From contig NC_079491.1 of the NCBI RefSeq assembly GCF_020520425.1, positions 6,435,143 through 6,499,142 on the forward strand: a stretch of 64,000 bases of DNA, in the 5' to 3' direction. A program made the position numbers and the translations under genes. The notes under the pieces were generated by a model that was not told the origin of the DNA, made no database searches, and saw only the letters and a list, made by a program, of their open reading frames with translations. How positions within the stretch are numbered: the stretch's first letter is position 1; every line of letters begins with the position of its first letter. Shown here one piece after another: positions 39,287 through 50,749 of the stretch. Source of the stretch: Spinacia oleracea (Eukaryota > Streptophyta > Magnoliopsida > Caryophyllales > Amaranthaceae).

Positions 39287-42127
39287 TATTTACACTAATA
39301 TAAACCTGGTCCACGCTAACTTAGCGTGGACCAGGGCAACGGAGTAATTTGTATGGGAAAATATGTAACTGTCATGTGACAGTTATTTTGTGATTTTAAA
39401 TAGTAACTATATGCATATTATAGTAACTATGTGTTTTAAAGTGTTACTATGTGTTTTGTAGAGTTTAAATGTGATTTGTGTCTAGCCCACTTTATATACG
39501 TTTTAAACTTTTTTTATTTTATTAAATTTCAGATCTGCATTCTGTTCATTTCTCTTTCATTTCTCTCTCTTCATTTTCTCTCTATGCTATTCAAAATTTA
39601 GCCCAAATTTCTAGGTTTTGTTCGATTTTCTTCGTAATTATCTTACAATTCTTACAATTGGATCTATTAGATGAGGAAAAATTGGAGGAAGTAGTAGATC
39701 AAGAAGGAGGTTCGTCGTTGCCGAAATTGAATCGGAGAATTTGCGCTCGTCTACAAATCTTCGCAAGAATTTTTAGAGATCTACAAATCTTCGCAAGAAT
39801 TTTTAGAGATCACATTTCGGTTTGTTGTTTTTTAAAGAATTTTAAGTCTATTTTTATTTAAAATTGAAAAAAATTGTTGTTTTGGAGAAATTAGTGTTTG
39901 TGTTTTTCCGAAATATCGTTTTCACTTTGCGAATTCGATTAGTGACTTCACGGTTTTAAATAGTAACTGTATGAGTAATACAGTAACTATGTGGTTTAAA
40001 GAGGCACTATGTAATTTTAATGGTTACTATATGCGTACAATAGTTACTAATTATTTTAATGGTTACTATATGTGTACAATAGTTACTATATGTGTACAAT
40101 AGTTACTATATGTGTACAATGGTTATTATTTTGTTGAGTGATTTTAAATGATTGTTGTTTTGTTGAAATTAAGGTTAGTGTTTCACATAGTTAATAGTTA
40201 GTTAATAAATGATATAGTTACCTTTGATTTATGTTGCAAAATAGTGTTTTTAATAGTCACTGGAATGTTCGTTGTGTTTATGTTAGTAGTAGTTTTTAGA
40301 GCTAGTAACTATATTTTTTAAAAAGTTACTATAACTTTAAAACAGTAACTATGTGTTTAAAATAGTTACTGTATTTTTTAGAAAGTTATTATAAGTTTAA
40401 AACAGTAACTATGTGTTTAAGATAGTTATTATGTTAACAGTTTATAGTGACTTTTTGATAAATAATAGTTACTATACGATTATATTATGTACTATGTTAT
40501 TTAGAGTATGTTTTTGTTCGTTTCTTAGATAGTGGCTATATGATTATAATGGTTACTATATGTGTACAATAGTTACTATATTATAATAATAGTTCCTATA
40601 TGCATGTTTCATATAGTTACTATATGTTTTATATAGTTACTATATTTTTGAATTAGGTACTATGTTTATTTTTTTCATGATTTGTTACCATATATTTATT
40701 TTTTTCAATAGTATTTGTATGTTTTATATAGTTACTATATGTTTGAAATAGTTACTATTTTAATTTATTATGTTCTGTGCATGTTTTTGATGTTATTCTA
40801 TATTTTTAGTGATAGAGTTACTATATTATTATCACACCAACTATGTCTGCAACTATGTGACTACATGACCATGGATAATATTTATAGGTATTAATTATAT
40901 CTTGTATAATAGTAACTATATGTTTGATATAATTATTATGTATATTATAATGTTCTTTTTATGTTCTTTGTTGTCCTCTATGTTATTATTAATAAGAGTT
41001 ACTATGTTATGATCACGTTAACTATATGATCATAACAATAACTATATATGCAACTCTGCTAATATATGACTATCATTAATATTAAAATATATACTATATC
41101 ATGTATAATAGTAACTATATATGTTTTTAATAGTTACTATATTATCATTTTGTTCTTTTTATGTTTTTTTTGTCTCTATGTTATTAGTAATAAGAGTGAC
41201 TATATTATTGTGACAGTAACTATATGACTATAACAATAACTATATCTGCAATTCTACGAATATCTTACCATCATTAATTATAAGAGTTACTGTATGATGC
41301 ATAATAGAAACTATATGTTTTACACAGTTACTATGTTATTTTTTCACACTTAAATGTTAAATTATTAACTTAGTTTATATATTATTAATTCAGAAATACA
41401 AAGATGATTCATCTAGAATTGAAGTCGTGCGAAAAATAACTTCTGCAAGGAAAACAAAAGCAGGAGAAGAAGAAGAAGAAGAAAATTTTGACAACAATGA
41501 AAATCAAGGACGTGGTAGAGAAAAGAGAGGACGCGGACGTCGAAGGAGAGGACGTGTTGGTGTAAAGAAGGGACGTGGACGTGGCGATTAGTACTTTTTA
41601 GTTCAAAAACATTTGAGTTTAATGTGTCTTATTGAATAGATGTAAATAATTAGAATGTCGTAGCTAAAAACAACTAATCATGTAGTTAATGTTTTCTTAA
41701 TTATTGTTCAAGAGTTATAATTACTCTTACTTTTGATATAGTTAGTCTTTTTTATTTCAGTAAATATATGAAATAATAGTAACTATAATCGAAAAAGTTA
41801 ATATATGACCTCTAAAGCATCTATATTATATTGTTTATTTTAAAATATACTTCGTAGTAATATAATTGTTCTACAGTTAAAATTATTTTTCTATATGATT
41901 TAGTTACTCTTTAGATAAAATAGTTATTCTTATCGAAATGACTATATTATTATTTTTTCATAGTTACTATTATGAAGATATAGTTACTTTACAGAACATA
42001 CAGTTACTCTTTGTATAAAATAGTTATTCTTATCGAAATGACTATATTATGAAGATATAGTTAATTTACAAAAATACCCTGGTCCACGCTAATTATAGCG
42101 TGGACCGGGTCCATACAAGTGGGATTG
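39287..42127 (+). mobile_element. Mutator-like element with TAGTTACTATAT motif arrays
   Basis: A 2841 bp element between perfect 9 bp duplications, TTCTTAAAG (39278-39286 and 42128-42136). TIRs are about 50 bp and each holds a hairpin, CCTGGTCCACGCTA...TAGCGTGGACCAGGG. Nearly all of 39.4-42.0 kb is a degenerate field of TAGTAACTATATG / ATAGTTACTATATG. A possible first exon near 39650-39830 has a 36 bp tandem duplication (CTACAAATCTTCGCAAGAAT...), and a plausible last exon lies at 41394-41591. No transposase domain: probably a deletion derivative. It landed in AGAACAT-rich intron sequence of the decayed gene. Confidence 0.85.
41394..41591 (+). pseudogene. Terminal exon encoding an Arg/Gly-rich tail, inside the Mutator-like element
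   Basis: After an acceptor TTAATTCAG the frame reads KYKDDSSRIEVVRKITSARK, then a Glu run, then repeats of GRGR/GRGRRRRGRGR, and stops at TAG (41589-41591). RGR-rich tails usually bind nucleic acid or act as nuclear localisation signals. No upstream exon that joins in frame was found, so it may be the remnant of an element-encoded protein. Confidence 0.45.
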
Positions 42128-42422
42128 TTCTTAAAGACATGCTTAAAAACTTTCAAACATGGCCAAAACTTTATAACATTTTATCATTTGATCATCCACC
42201 TAAACAATAAAACATGTCTTATTAACTCTAAAACATGCTTAGAACATTAATTTAACATTAGAGCATGTTTAGAACATCAATTTAGCTCGAATTTATTATT
42301 TTAAATTGCATATAATTCGAAAATTCTTACGTTTTTGTACTATTTTCTTCTGTAGCAGCAGTATTAAGTTCTGAAACAACTGGATTATCATCCTTTTCAG
42401 TTTGGATGTGATCCTCCTTGCT

Positions 42423-42902
42423 GAAAACATTAGAACATATGCTCAAAAATATTAGAACATATGCTCTAATACATAGAACATCTTCTTTAAAAACTTATAT
42501 CATGCACAAAAACAGTTATATGTGTCTTAATAACATTAGAACATGCTTAAAAATCTAAGAAGATGCTTAAAATCATTAGAACATGTCTTAATAACATTAG
42601 AACATGCTTAAGAACCTAAGCACATGCTTAAAATCATTATAACATGTCTTAATAACATTAGAACATGCTTAAAAACCTAAGAACATGCTTAAAATCATTA
42701 GAACATGTCTTAATAACATTAGAACATGCTTAAAATCATTAGAACATGCTTAAAAACCTAAGAACATGCTTAAAATCATTAGAACATGCTTAAAATCATT
42801 AGAACATGCTTAAAAACCTAAGAACATGCTTAAAATCATTAGAACATGTCTTAATAACATTAGGACATGCTTAAAATTTTTAGAACATGGGAAAATCTTT
42901 AG
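42423..42902. repeat. AGAACATGCTTAAAA tandem/VNTR array
   Basis: Repeats of AGAACATGCTTAAAA(A)CCTA, AGAACATGCTTAAAATCATT and AGAACATGTCTTAATAACATT form irregular higher-order blocks. It occupies the intron between two duplicated exons of the decayed gene. The same AGAACAT heptamer is scattered through the gene's other introns. Confidence 0.85.
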
Positions 42903-43563
42903 AACATCCTATTTCTAACATCAGCACTATCATTAAAACATTAAATCATGATTATTAACTATAGAACTTGCCTTAGAACATCATTTTAACATTAGAATAT
43001 GCTTAGAACATCAATGTAACTCGAATTCATTATTGGAAACTCTAAATAATGTAGAAATTCTTACGTATTTGTATTATTTTCTTCTGTAGAAGTAGAATTT
43101 AGACTAGAATCATCTGGATTATCAACTTCATCACTTTGCATGTGCTCGATTTTGCTAAATATTTCAAAATTACACAAAAAATTAAAAAAATTAATTGAAA
43201 TTGACAAAAAATATTTAAACTGTTTGAATTGGTTAAATTATCACTAACCTTGTGTTTTCGCAGATTTTTTCAGAAGCAATCGGTTCTTCGTCACCTCTAT
43301 CCATCGAAGTTTAGTAGAATTCGCACTTCTAGGGATTTTTTTTCACGATTTTTTGAGCAAAACTTCTTGATTAAGCCTGGTTGAACTTTGAAGTATGATA
43401 ATGAAGTGTTGTTTTTGCAAGAATTCGGCAGGAAATTGTTTAAATAGCGAAAAATTCCAACGATTTTCGGCTATTACAGTGAGTGAGTGGGAGGTTGAGG
43501 AGAGAGAAGGTGGTGAGAGAGGAAGTTAATGGGCCAAATGAGAGAGAAAGAGAGTTTATGTTT

Positions 43564-43572
43564 CCTTTTATA
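43564..43572 (-). promoter_or_regulatory. TATA box of the decayed transposon-type gene
   Basis: The minus strand reads TATAAAAGG, 260 bp upstream of the ATG at 43304. It points away from the JMJ20-like gene, whose ATG is at 44062, giving a head-to-head arrangement over about 0.75 kb. Confidence 0.5.
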
Positions 43573-44061
43573 AGTTTGCTTGCTTATGTTTAATTAAGAT
43601 TGTGCCATTATGACAGTTTCGCGAGATTAGATCGTGGCCATTGAATCTCATTTAATCATACGATTCAAAAGATATTCTTATTGATAGAGGTGTCCTTACT
43701 TAAGAGAGTATTCTCACCGGATCCCTCCCCATAATTTAAATTTGATTAAAACATATAACCGTGCTAAAAACTAATTTATCTCTATTTCCTAAGTTCGTGA
43801 TATTTCTTACCGATTTAATTACATAATTGATGTTATTCGAACTATTCACGAATTTTCGATTTCCCTGGATACGCGAAGAAAAAGAACACACATGAAAATA
43901 AAAAAATAGAAAAGGGAGGAAAGAAGAACGGAACGGAAAGAACAAACAAACAAGGGCGGATGGGCCCCAAACTGGCAAGCTGTAAAAGAAACCGAGTGGA
44001 CTCGTCAGCGCCACCGAGTTAAGGCGGCGCCTCCGAGTCAAGTAAGCGATTTTGGAGAAAG

Positions 44062-47000
44062 ATGGATGCTAACGAACTGAAAAAAGGTCTTAAAATCGGA
44101 GGGGAGATAGAGAGAGTGAATGGGAAGGAACTGAGTTACACCGAGTTCGTGGCAAAGTACCTTGTCAAAAATCAACCTGTAGTTTTGACAGGTTTAATGG
44201 ACGATTGGCAAGCTTGCGAAGATTGGGTTAATGATCAAGGAAAACCTAATCTCGTTTTCTTCTCTAATCACTTTGGAAAATCACAAGTTCAGGTTACCTA
44301 CAATCCCCCTCCTATTTATTCATGTATTTGATTTGTGCAATTTGTGAAACTTATTTTGTACAGTTTGATGGTTATCACGATAGATTTTGAATCTGGTGCA
44401 TTATGATTGTAGTCATTGTATTGGTTAATTTGAAAAAAAAAGTTTCACTTGAGCAATCTTTTAAGAATGTGTCCTACTTCGTATTATCTATGGAATGGCC
44501 TGAAATAGAAATGTGGCTTATTATTTAGGTATGGAATATGCAAGGAGTAATATATGGTTAAAGAGTGCAAAGAACTAGAGAAAAGTGAAATTGAGCCTTT
44601 TGGAAGTTGAAGTGATAATCATTGTTGTGAAACAGCTGAATGGTGTAAATGCATATGATTCATTATGCCTCATGAGTATTGAAGGTCTCAAACTTTTGAT
44701 AAATGATGACTAATTAAGATTTTTAGTGTGTTTGTAGTTGTTATTAGATTACTATGATCAAACTAGATCTCACCATGTAGTTTTTTCTTTAATTGAAGAG
44801 AGACATGTGCAAACTAGGTATAGTCGCGCCTTTGACTAGTTCTTTTGCACCATGTTGATATAGGTATGTGAATAACTGCAACAGTGAGCCCGGATTAATG
44901 TTTTTTACCATGTTTACGCAGTAGTGCTCTAAGGATAGTTTATTTCCTTTGTTCTAATTCGAATTTGATGCTTGGATGTTGCTTGTCTGATTTCATGTAA
45001 TGCATCACAGCTTGACTGTAGTTCCATTGAGAAATTCCCTTCACACTAACACTAACTCTAATCAATGTCCTTGATAAGAAGTTCCCTTCAACAAAATGTG
45101 ACTTCTCTGCGCTTTAGAGTTCATGGTCATCACCATAAACCAAATGAGGCCATAATATATGATGTACCTTATGGTTCAGTATCAGGAGGTTTGACTTGTA
45201 GTTCAAGCTTACGTTGAATGTGTATTATACTATGACTAATCAAGTCCAATTTGCTACTTAACGGCATTTGACATTGTCCAATGATGATGCACCTCATGAT
45301 TTGCAGGTTGCGGACTGTTATAATCAGGAATTCACTGATCAAAAAAGGGTAGAAATGTCGGTTTCTGAGTTCATTGAATACTGGTTTACACTAAATGGAG
45401 ACAACAAGGAGGCTCATCACAATGTTTCAACTGACGGCCGTAGTGATAAGTCCTTTATGTATTTGAAGGACTGGCACTTCGTAAAGGTATATATTGGAAT
45501 CAGGCCCTCATACTTTCCGTAATTAATTTACGGCTCTGATCTCTTTATTGTTTCTAATTTACTGTGTTTTCTATTTTAGATGGGGAAGGATACATTTTTG
45601 TTAGGTGATATTTTTCAGTTTAGAGAGTGAGAAACTTGTTTGTGTTGGTAAAGTAGTGTTGTAGTTTAAAATAGAGGCAGCAGAATTGCTCTTTTGTTCT
45701 TACTTATGCAAACAAATTGTTGCTACTGCTAAACAGGAGGCAGTTGTACACTGCTAAAATAAAGATAGTTTTCAGATATATTGTAGTACGTGTTTGTGGA
45801 AGTCTCTTCTATACATGATGAGAAAAATGGTGCACTCCGTTCTACGTAATGGAGGGAGTCACCATTTTGCACTAAAGCTTAAATTTGAAGTCTTTTCCTT
45901 CAGTTTTTAGGAGGCTAATGTCAATTAGCTTTATAATTAGTGGCTGAATTGATGAGGTTAATCAATGACAAGTATGTTATATTAATGCACATTTTAACGC
46001 CTTATCTTTCTGATTGACCCTGAATGATGCTTTAAGAGTTTTAGTATGGTATGACCTGCTACTCAAAAAGACATGTATGGCTCTTATCAATGACTCAATG
46101 ACATTGACCTAAAAAGATTGTTCACATTGTTGTGCTAGGTGAGGTTTTTTCATATTTAACATTATGTTCACTTTTGATTCCATGAGTGAAAAACTTTGTT
46201 CCCAATTTTGTCCAGCGTGGTTGCTGTTTTATACATTCCCTCTTTCCTGTCGAAACTAGTAATTATCGTTCATCCAAGGCACATACTCCGTAATGATTTT
46301 GACTGAAGTCAACCTTGTTGGCAGGAATACCCTGAGTACAAGGCATATGAAACTCCGGTCTTTTTCAATGATGATTGGTTGAACTTGTACCTTGACGAGT
46401 ATCACATGCATGATGATCCTGATTACCCGGAGAGGAATGAAATTAGTTGCTCTGACTACCGATTTGTTTACATGGGACCAAAAGGTTGGGGCTTCGGTGC
46501 AGTTACATCTACCTTGTAAGACAGTTTTCCTATTTTAGTGTACGTTACTGTGCAGCCCACAGATTCATAACTACTGAGCTTATTCCTCTTCATCCAGGTA
46601 CATGGACTCCTTTGCATGCCGATGTTTTCAGGTCATACAGTTGGTCAGCTAATGTATGTGGGACAAAGTTATGGCTTTTTCTTCCTCCTGCTCAACATCA
46701 CCTTGTGTTTGACAGGTACTATTGTTAGGTATGTTTAAGTAATACTTCGATGAGAACAATTACTAAATAGTTGGATCGTGATTGTGTAACTGGAGTAATG
46801 AACACATTTTATTACAGCAAGGTTTCACAAAAGGTAGATCTTTTTTGAGGTATCGAATGTGGACAAACTTACCCAATTTTGTGGAGCGGCTGTTCCAGAG
46901 GCGTGCCCCTTAATTTCCATGCCACACTGGGATAGCCTTACTGTTGTATCTATGCGCCTCTGTTAGTACTCCCCTTAACAGATCTTGAAAGCTATCTCTT

Positions 47001-49305
47001 TTAGTTAGACAGAGAACAACTGATGATTTTAGTTAGATAGAGAACAAGTGATGTTAGCAAATCATTGAAAATAAGATAATTTGTGTCATACTACTGTATA
47101 TCTTGCTTCATGGCGTACTATGAGAAGTTGATTTTTATGAGAATTCTCATCTTATCTCTTTATGTGAATCACATATGAGAACTTTTATTTTTTCTAGTCT
47201 GTACCTGATATGAGATTTCTGCATAGCTTTCTTTTTCTGCACTGAAGGATCTTAATTTTATGAGATTTCAATTCTTGAGTAAAGTAAATACAGTTTACAA
47301 CTTTACATATACTCTTATACAAAATGGGAGTGCTTTATCTGAATTATTCACTTGATCTTATCATGTCTGCTACTAGAATTGCTAACTCCTTTTTCTTTTA
47401 ATGAATACAGGCATATGAAAAGTTCTGTGTATAATATCTTCGAGGATGTCAGTCAATCGAAGTTCCCTGGTTTTGAGAAGGTATCTTAAATCTGTTTGAG
47501 CTCCCTGGAAAATTTTCTGAAGCGTTCTTTGGGAATATATTTACCCTTGAATTTTTGGCACAGGCTATCTGGTTGGAATGTACCCAACAAAAGAATGAAA
47601 TAATATTTGTTCCAAGTGGATGGTACCATCAAGTGCATAATCTGGTATGACAAAAGTTGTTGTGCTTTGTAAAGTTTAGCTTTTGAGTTTGTTTTGCTCC
47701 TTTGATGTATGTATCATCAAGTATTAGTAGTTGCTATTGTTATTAGGGAATCTGTCATTCAAGATATTATTTCTAGTTTATTGATCTTGGGGCAGGTAAA
47801 CACATTAATTATTGCAACAGGTTGATGCAGACATGATGTATTAATGCTTAGATCTGAAATACTGATGATTTAGAAAACAATGAAGTTGAAAAAAACAAGA
47901 TGACCAAAGAAGAAAATTGAAAGATTCCAAGGGCAGTGGTGACACCTCATATATTTGTGAAAAACCTGACTTAATTTTATGTATTAAGAATTTAAGACTC
48001 TAACTTAGATCTCTTCTAGATTTCTTTTCCTCTGAATTATGATGCATTTGGGCTGCAACAATGTTGTTAATGACAGTGTCTACTTTGTAAAATTTTCAGG
48101 AAGATACAATATCTATCAATCATAATTGGTTCAATGCTTATAATCTTGACTGGGTGGTAAGTTAAATAGATGATGCCTTTCATTTGATAATTAGTGGGAA
48201 GAATGTCATACGACTATACGAGTGTTTTTGTTTTGTGTCGTGCAGTGGAATTTGCTTGAAGGGGACTACAATGAGGCTAAGGAGTTGATAGAAGACGTAA
48301 GGGACATATGTGATAATTTTGAGAGCCTCTGCCAGCGTAATCTTGCTGCTAATACAGGTAAGAGAGTTAAGGCAGCCTAGCATATATGCCAATACGAGTA
48401 TGGAACGATCGACAAGCATCACATTTAACATGAGTACATGACATAGAGCAAGGAAAATTATTTGAAGTTAGCCCAGTATGACAAAGCTTATTAGAATGTG
48501 ATATTCAAACATTATGAAACAAACTTTTGTGACATAATTGATTATAGGAAATTTTATATGTTCTCCTTAAAAAGTCAATTTTAGTAGGTTTCATTTTCTA
48601 TACTGCTAAGTAGAGTATCATGGTGACTAGATAGTAATCTTTGATTACTTATGGTTAAGTATTGTTTAGGGATGCTACCAGAAGAATTCTAAGGGCTATT
48701 TTCTAAAGCTCTTTCATTTGCTTTATACTAGTAATTTGAAAATTCTATGTATTCTGATTTCTTTCAATGAGATTGGCTCCTTATACCCCTTTTTATTTGT
48801 TTTCTTTCAAACAGGCATGAACTTTGTTGATTTCTTCACCTTCATTGTACGCATTTCTATTGCCAACTTGCTCCATCTCTGCAATCATCTTGAAGACTGC
48901 AAAAATGATTCTGCGGCTTTATGTTCGTGGGCTGAGCATACTATATCAAATCTAATGTCTATTAGGAGAGTTGCTTTAAGAATGGAATCTACAAGCTTAG
49001 CAGAAGACAAGGGAGTCTTGTTGGATACCCAAAAGATCTGGAGGGACCCTTCTTTTATACAACTATACTCTGCTCTGAACAGAATATTTAAAAAACTTCA
49101 TGGAGAATGCAGTCATTACTATGAAGGTGGGGACGCCCTACGGAGTGGTATCAAACATGAAGATCTCTTCACTGCAATTGGGTCGATTGTTTCCAATTCA
49201 AGGAGCCTTATCAACTTAATTGACTTCATTCTAAAAGATTCTACTCTTTTGTTGGATAAATTACTGGTTGATGAGCTCAGAGAAGAAAAGTTAGCTTCTT
49301 CATAA
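44062..49305 (+). CDS. JMJ20: JmjC-domain 2-oxoglutarate/Fe(II) oxygenase, JMJD4/JMJ20 type, 9 exons
   Basis: Exons: 44062-44292, 45307-45486, 46325-46484, 46598-46715, 47411-47480, 47564-47644, 48100-48156, 48246-48357, 48815-49305; all GT-AG, 499 residues. The JmjC/cupin core spans about 140-320. Iron ligands are visible as H197 and D199 (TPLHADVF) and H275 (PSGWYHQVHN); K214 (GTKLWLF) is the likely 2-oxoglutarate contact. The N-terminal VVLTGLMDDWQA motif and the helical C-terminus (last exon) fit JMJD4-like proteins. Human JMJD4 hydroxylates a lysine of the release factor eRF1; Arabidopsis JMJ20 is reported as an arginine-methyl histone demethylase in seed germination. Which activity applies here is not visible from sequence, and the symbol is by similarity only. 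No frame damage. Confidence 0.9.
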
Positions 49306-50749
49306 ATTTATTTACAATGTTCAGCTTGCAGCGATATTGCAATGGAAATTATTTAACAGAATTTTCAATGAAGATAACTTCTATACTTGCTAAAGGTCCC
49401 CTATTTGTACATCTTTGTCTTCTGATCGTAGAAAATTTGTCTAATTAGGCAACACAAGGTATGTGCCTCTAGTTGATGAACTGACTATAATACTGGTTTG
49501 ATGTTCTGTGCTTCAATACCGTTTTATACATATTATTTTGTTTATTATGGCCTTGAGTAACACTGAGGTTGTCCAGCATGAATGTTGGATTCTGGAACTT
49601 CCTATCATGTACAAGTTCACCTATTCTTTCCATATGCTGCCTGCTCTTATTTAACAACTAACAATGTTAGTATGTTACCTAGTATTTGACCTCTTTTACG
49701 ACATAGTAGTATGATATTTGATTGTCTACTCGGCTTCTCTGGATCTTTTACTGCTATGAATGTTTAGTGGAACATATCACTTCTTTCAGATTGTTTTACT
49801 GGGCGTATTTTCTTCTTTATTCTGTATCTTTATCCTCTGACTGAATCTATTTTGTTCAGGACATTATATGTTATAAATCCTTATAAATAGGTGCTGCATA
49901 TTGCTTGATTAGTTACCATTTGTAGTGTCCAAATCTGGATAGCCCGTTCTGTGATACTGTCTGTTTATTGTTGATGAGAACTGAGAAGTCTCTGGTAGAC
50001 TAGCCCAAAATCTGAATAACTTTATTTTAGTTCTGGAGGAAGAAAATTTCCCACTTAGAGAAGGAATTGTTCCTTAACTCCTTAAGTCGTAGGTAGTCCG
50101 TAGCACCTAGTTTAAGTGAGTAATGCTGCAATTTTTTATCCTAGTCTTGCATGTGATGCTCAGATGTGGAAGTAAGTTCCAGGTCGAGATGTGGATCAAA
50201 GAGTTACCCAATTTATTTCAAAGGTGTTTAGTCTGTTTTTTGTTCAATTTTATACGAAGTAATGTATTTGGCAAATTCCCAAAAGCGATTGCCTCGTATG
50301 GGATTCCTTTATCTACTTTATGGGTGATTTGTTACTCTTTGCGGGTCACCTTTTTTTTATTTTCTATGGTTAGTCTGAAACAGTCTCACCCAAGACTTAC
50401 TCATTGTATGTTAGATGTTCGAGTGTTAGATACACCCACATAAATAGCTTTAATAAAAATAAACAGACTCGGGTAACAAAAAATCTTGCTATTGGCTTGT
50501 TTGCAAATTCCAGTTATAGAATGTTGGGTTTGTAGAGGTTCAATAGAAAATAGATTGTTATATTACCAGCAACTGGTGAACTTTGAAATTGCTTACTTCA
50601 TGTTGTTTCTTCTTCCGTTTGACCTGTATAGGTATTATCATTCTTTGTTTTGAATTGTCAACTCATTACTTCATTGTCTACACCTGTACACTTGATCATC
50701 TCTTTTGTCACATTGATTGGTTACTCACTTGATACTATGTTCTTGAAAC
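49306..50749. other. 3' flank of the JmjC gene, nothing recognised
   Basis: About 1.4 kb without a supported gene. A small open frame at 50123-50443 has no known motif. Part of the start is presumably 3' UTR. Confidence 0.45.

Larger units (their letters stand above)
29864..43304 (-). pseudogene. Decayed transposon-type gene, Ulp1-linked (DUF1985-like) family
   Basis: Readable exons (minus strand): 43304-43249 (start MDRGDEEPIASEK), 43154-43065, 42420-42331, 35915 to about 35595, 35499-35347, 35258-35082, 34829-34517, 34103-33342, 33253-32993, 32557-30541 (split by an insertion), 30205-30028, 29943-29864. The product would be acidic and Lys/Glu-rich at first, then hold a globular part in exon 34103-33342 (QSGEIFIKPEDIHLVYGVPL), then a linker, and end in ETYVLNNIIDAYSNVLN, which resembles the lead-in to a Ulp1 (C48) SUMO-protease domain. 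The catalytic exon is missing. Defects: in-frame TAG (35821-35819), TAA (35668-35666) and TGA (32263-32261), a donor reading ATAAGT near 35594, and three insertions. The family is from memory of transposon-borne plant genes and should be confirmed by a profile search. Confidence 0.6.

Noticed and set aside
42423-42902. CRISPR-like regular repeat array
   Set aside because: Units are irregular and AT-rich with no unique spacers, in a plant intron; it is a variable tandem repeat.
43736-44041. Open frame on the minus strand upstream of the JmjC gene
   Set aside because: Shadow of the JmjC promoter/5' UTR; hydrophobic low-complexity sequence with no family.
46485-46740. Open frame through JmjC intron 3 (cysteine/tyrosine-rich)
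   Set aside because: GT-AG splicing 46484|46598 gives the conserved GTWTPLHAD junction; the open frame is read-through of a short intron.
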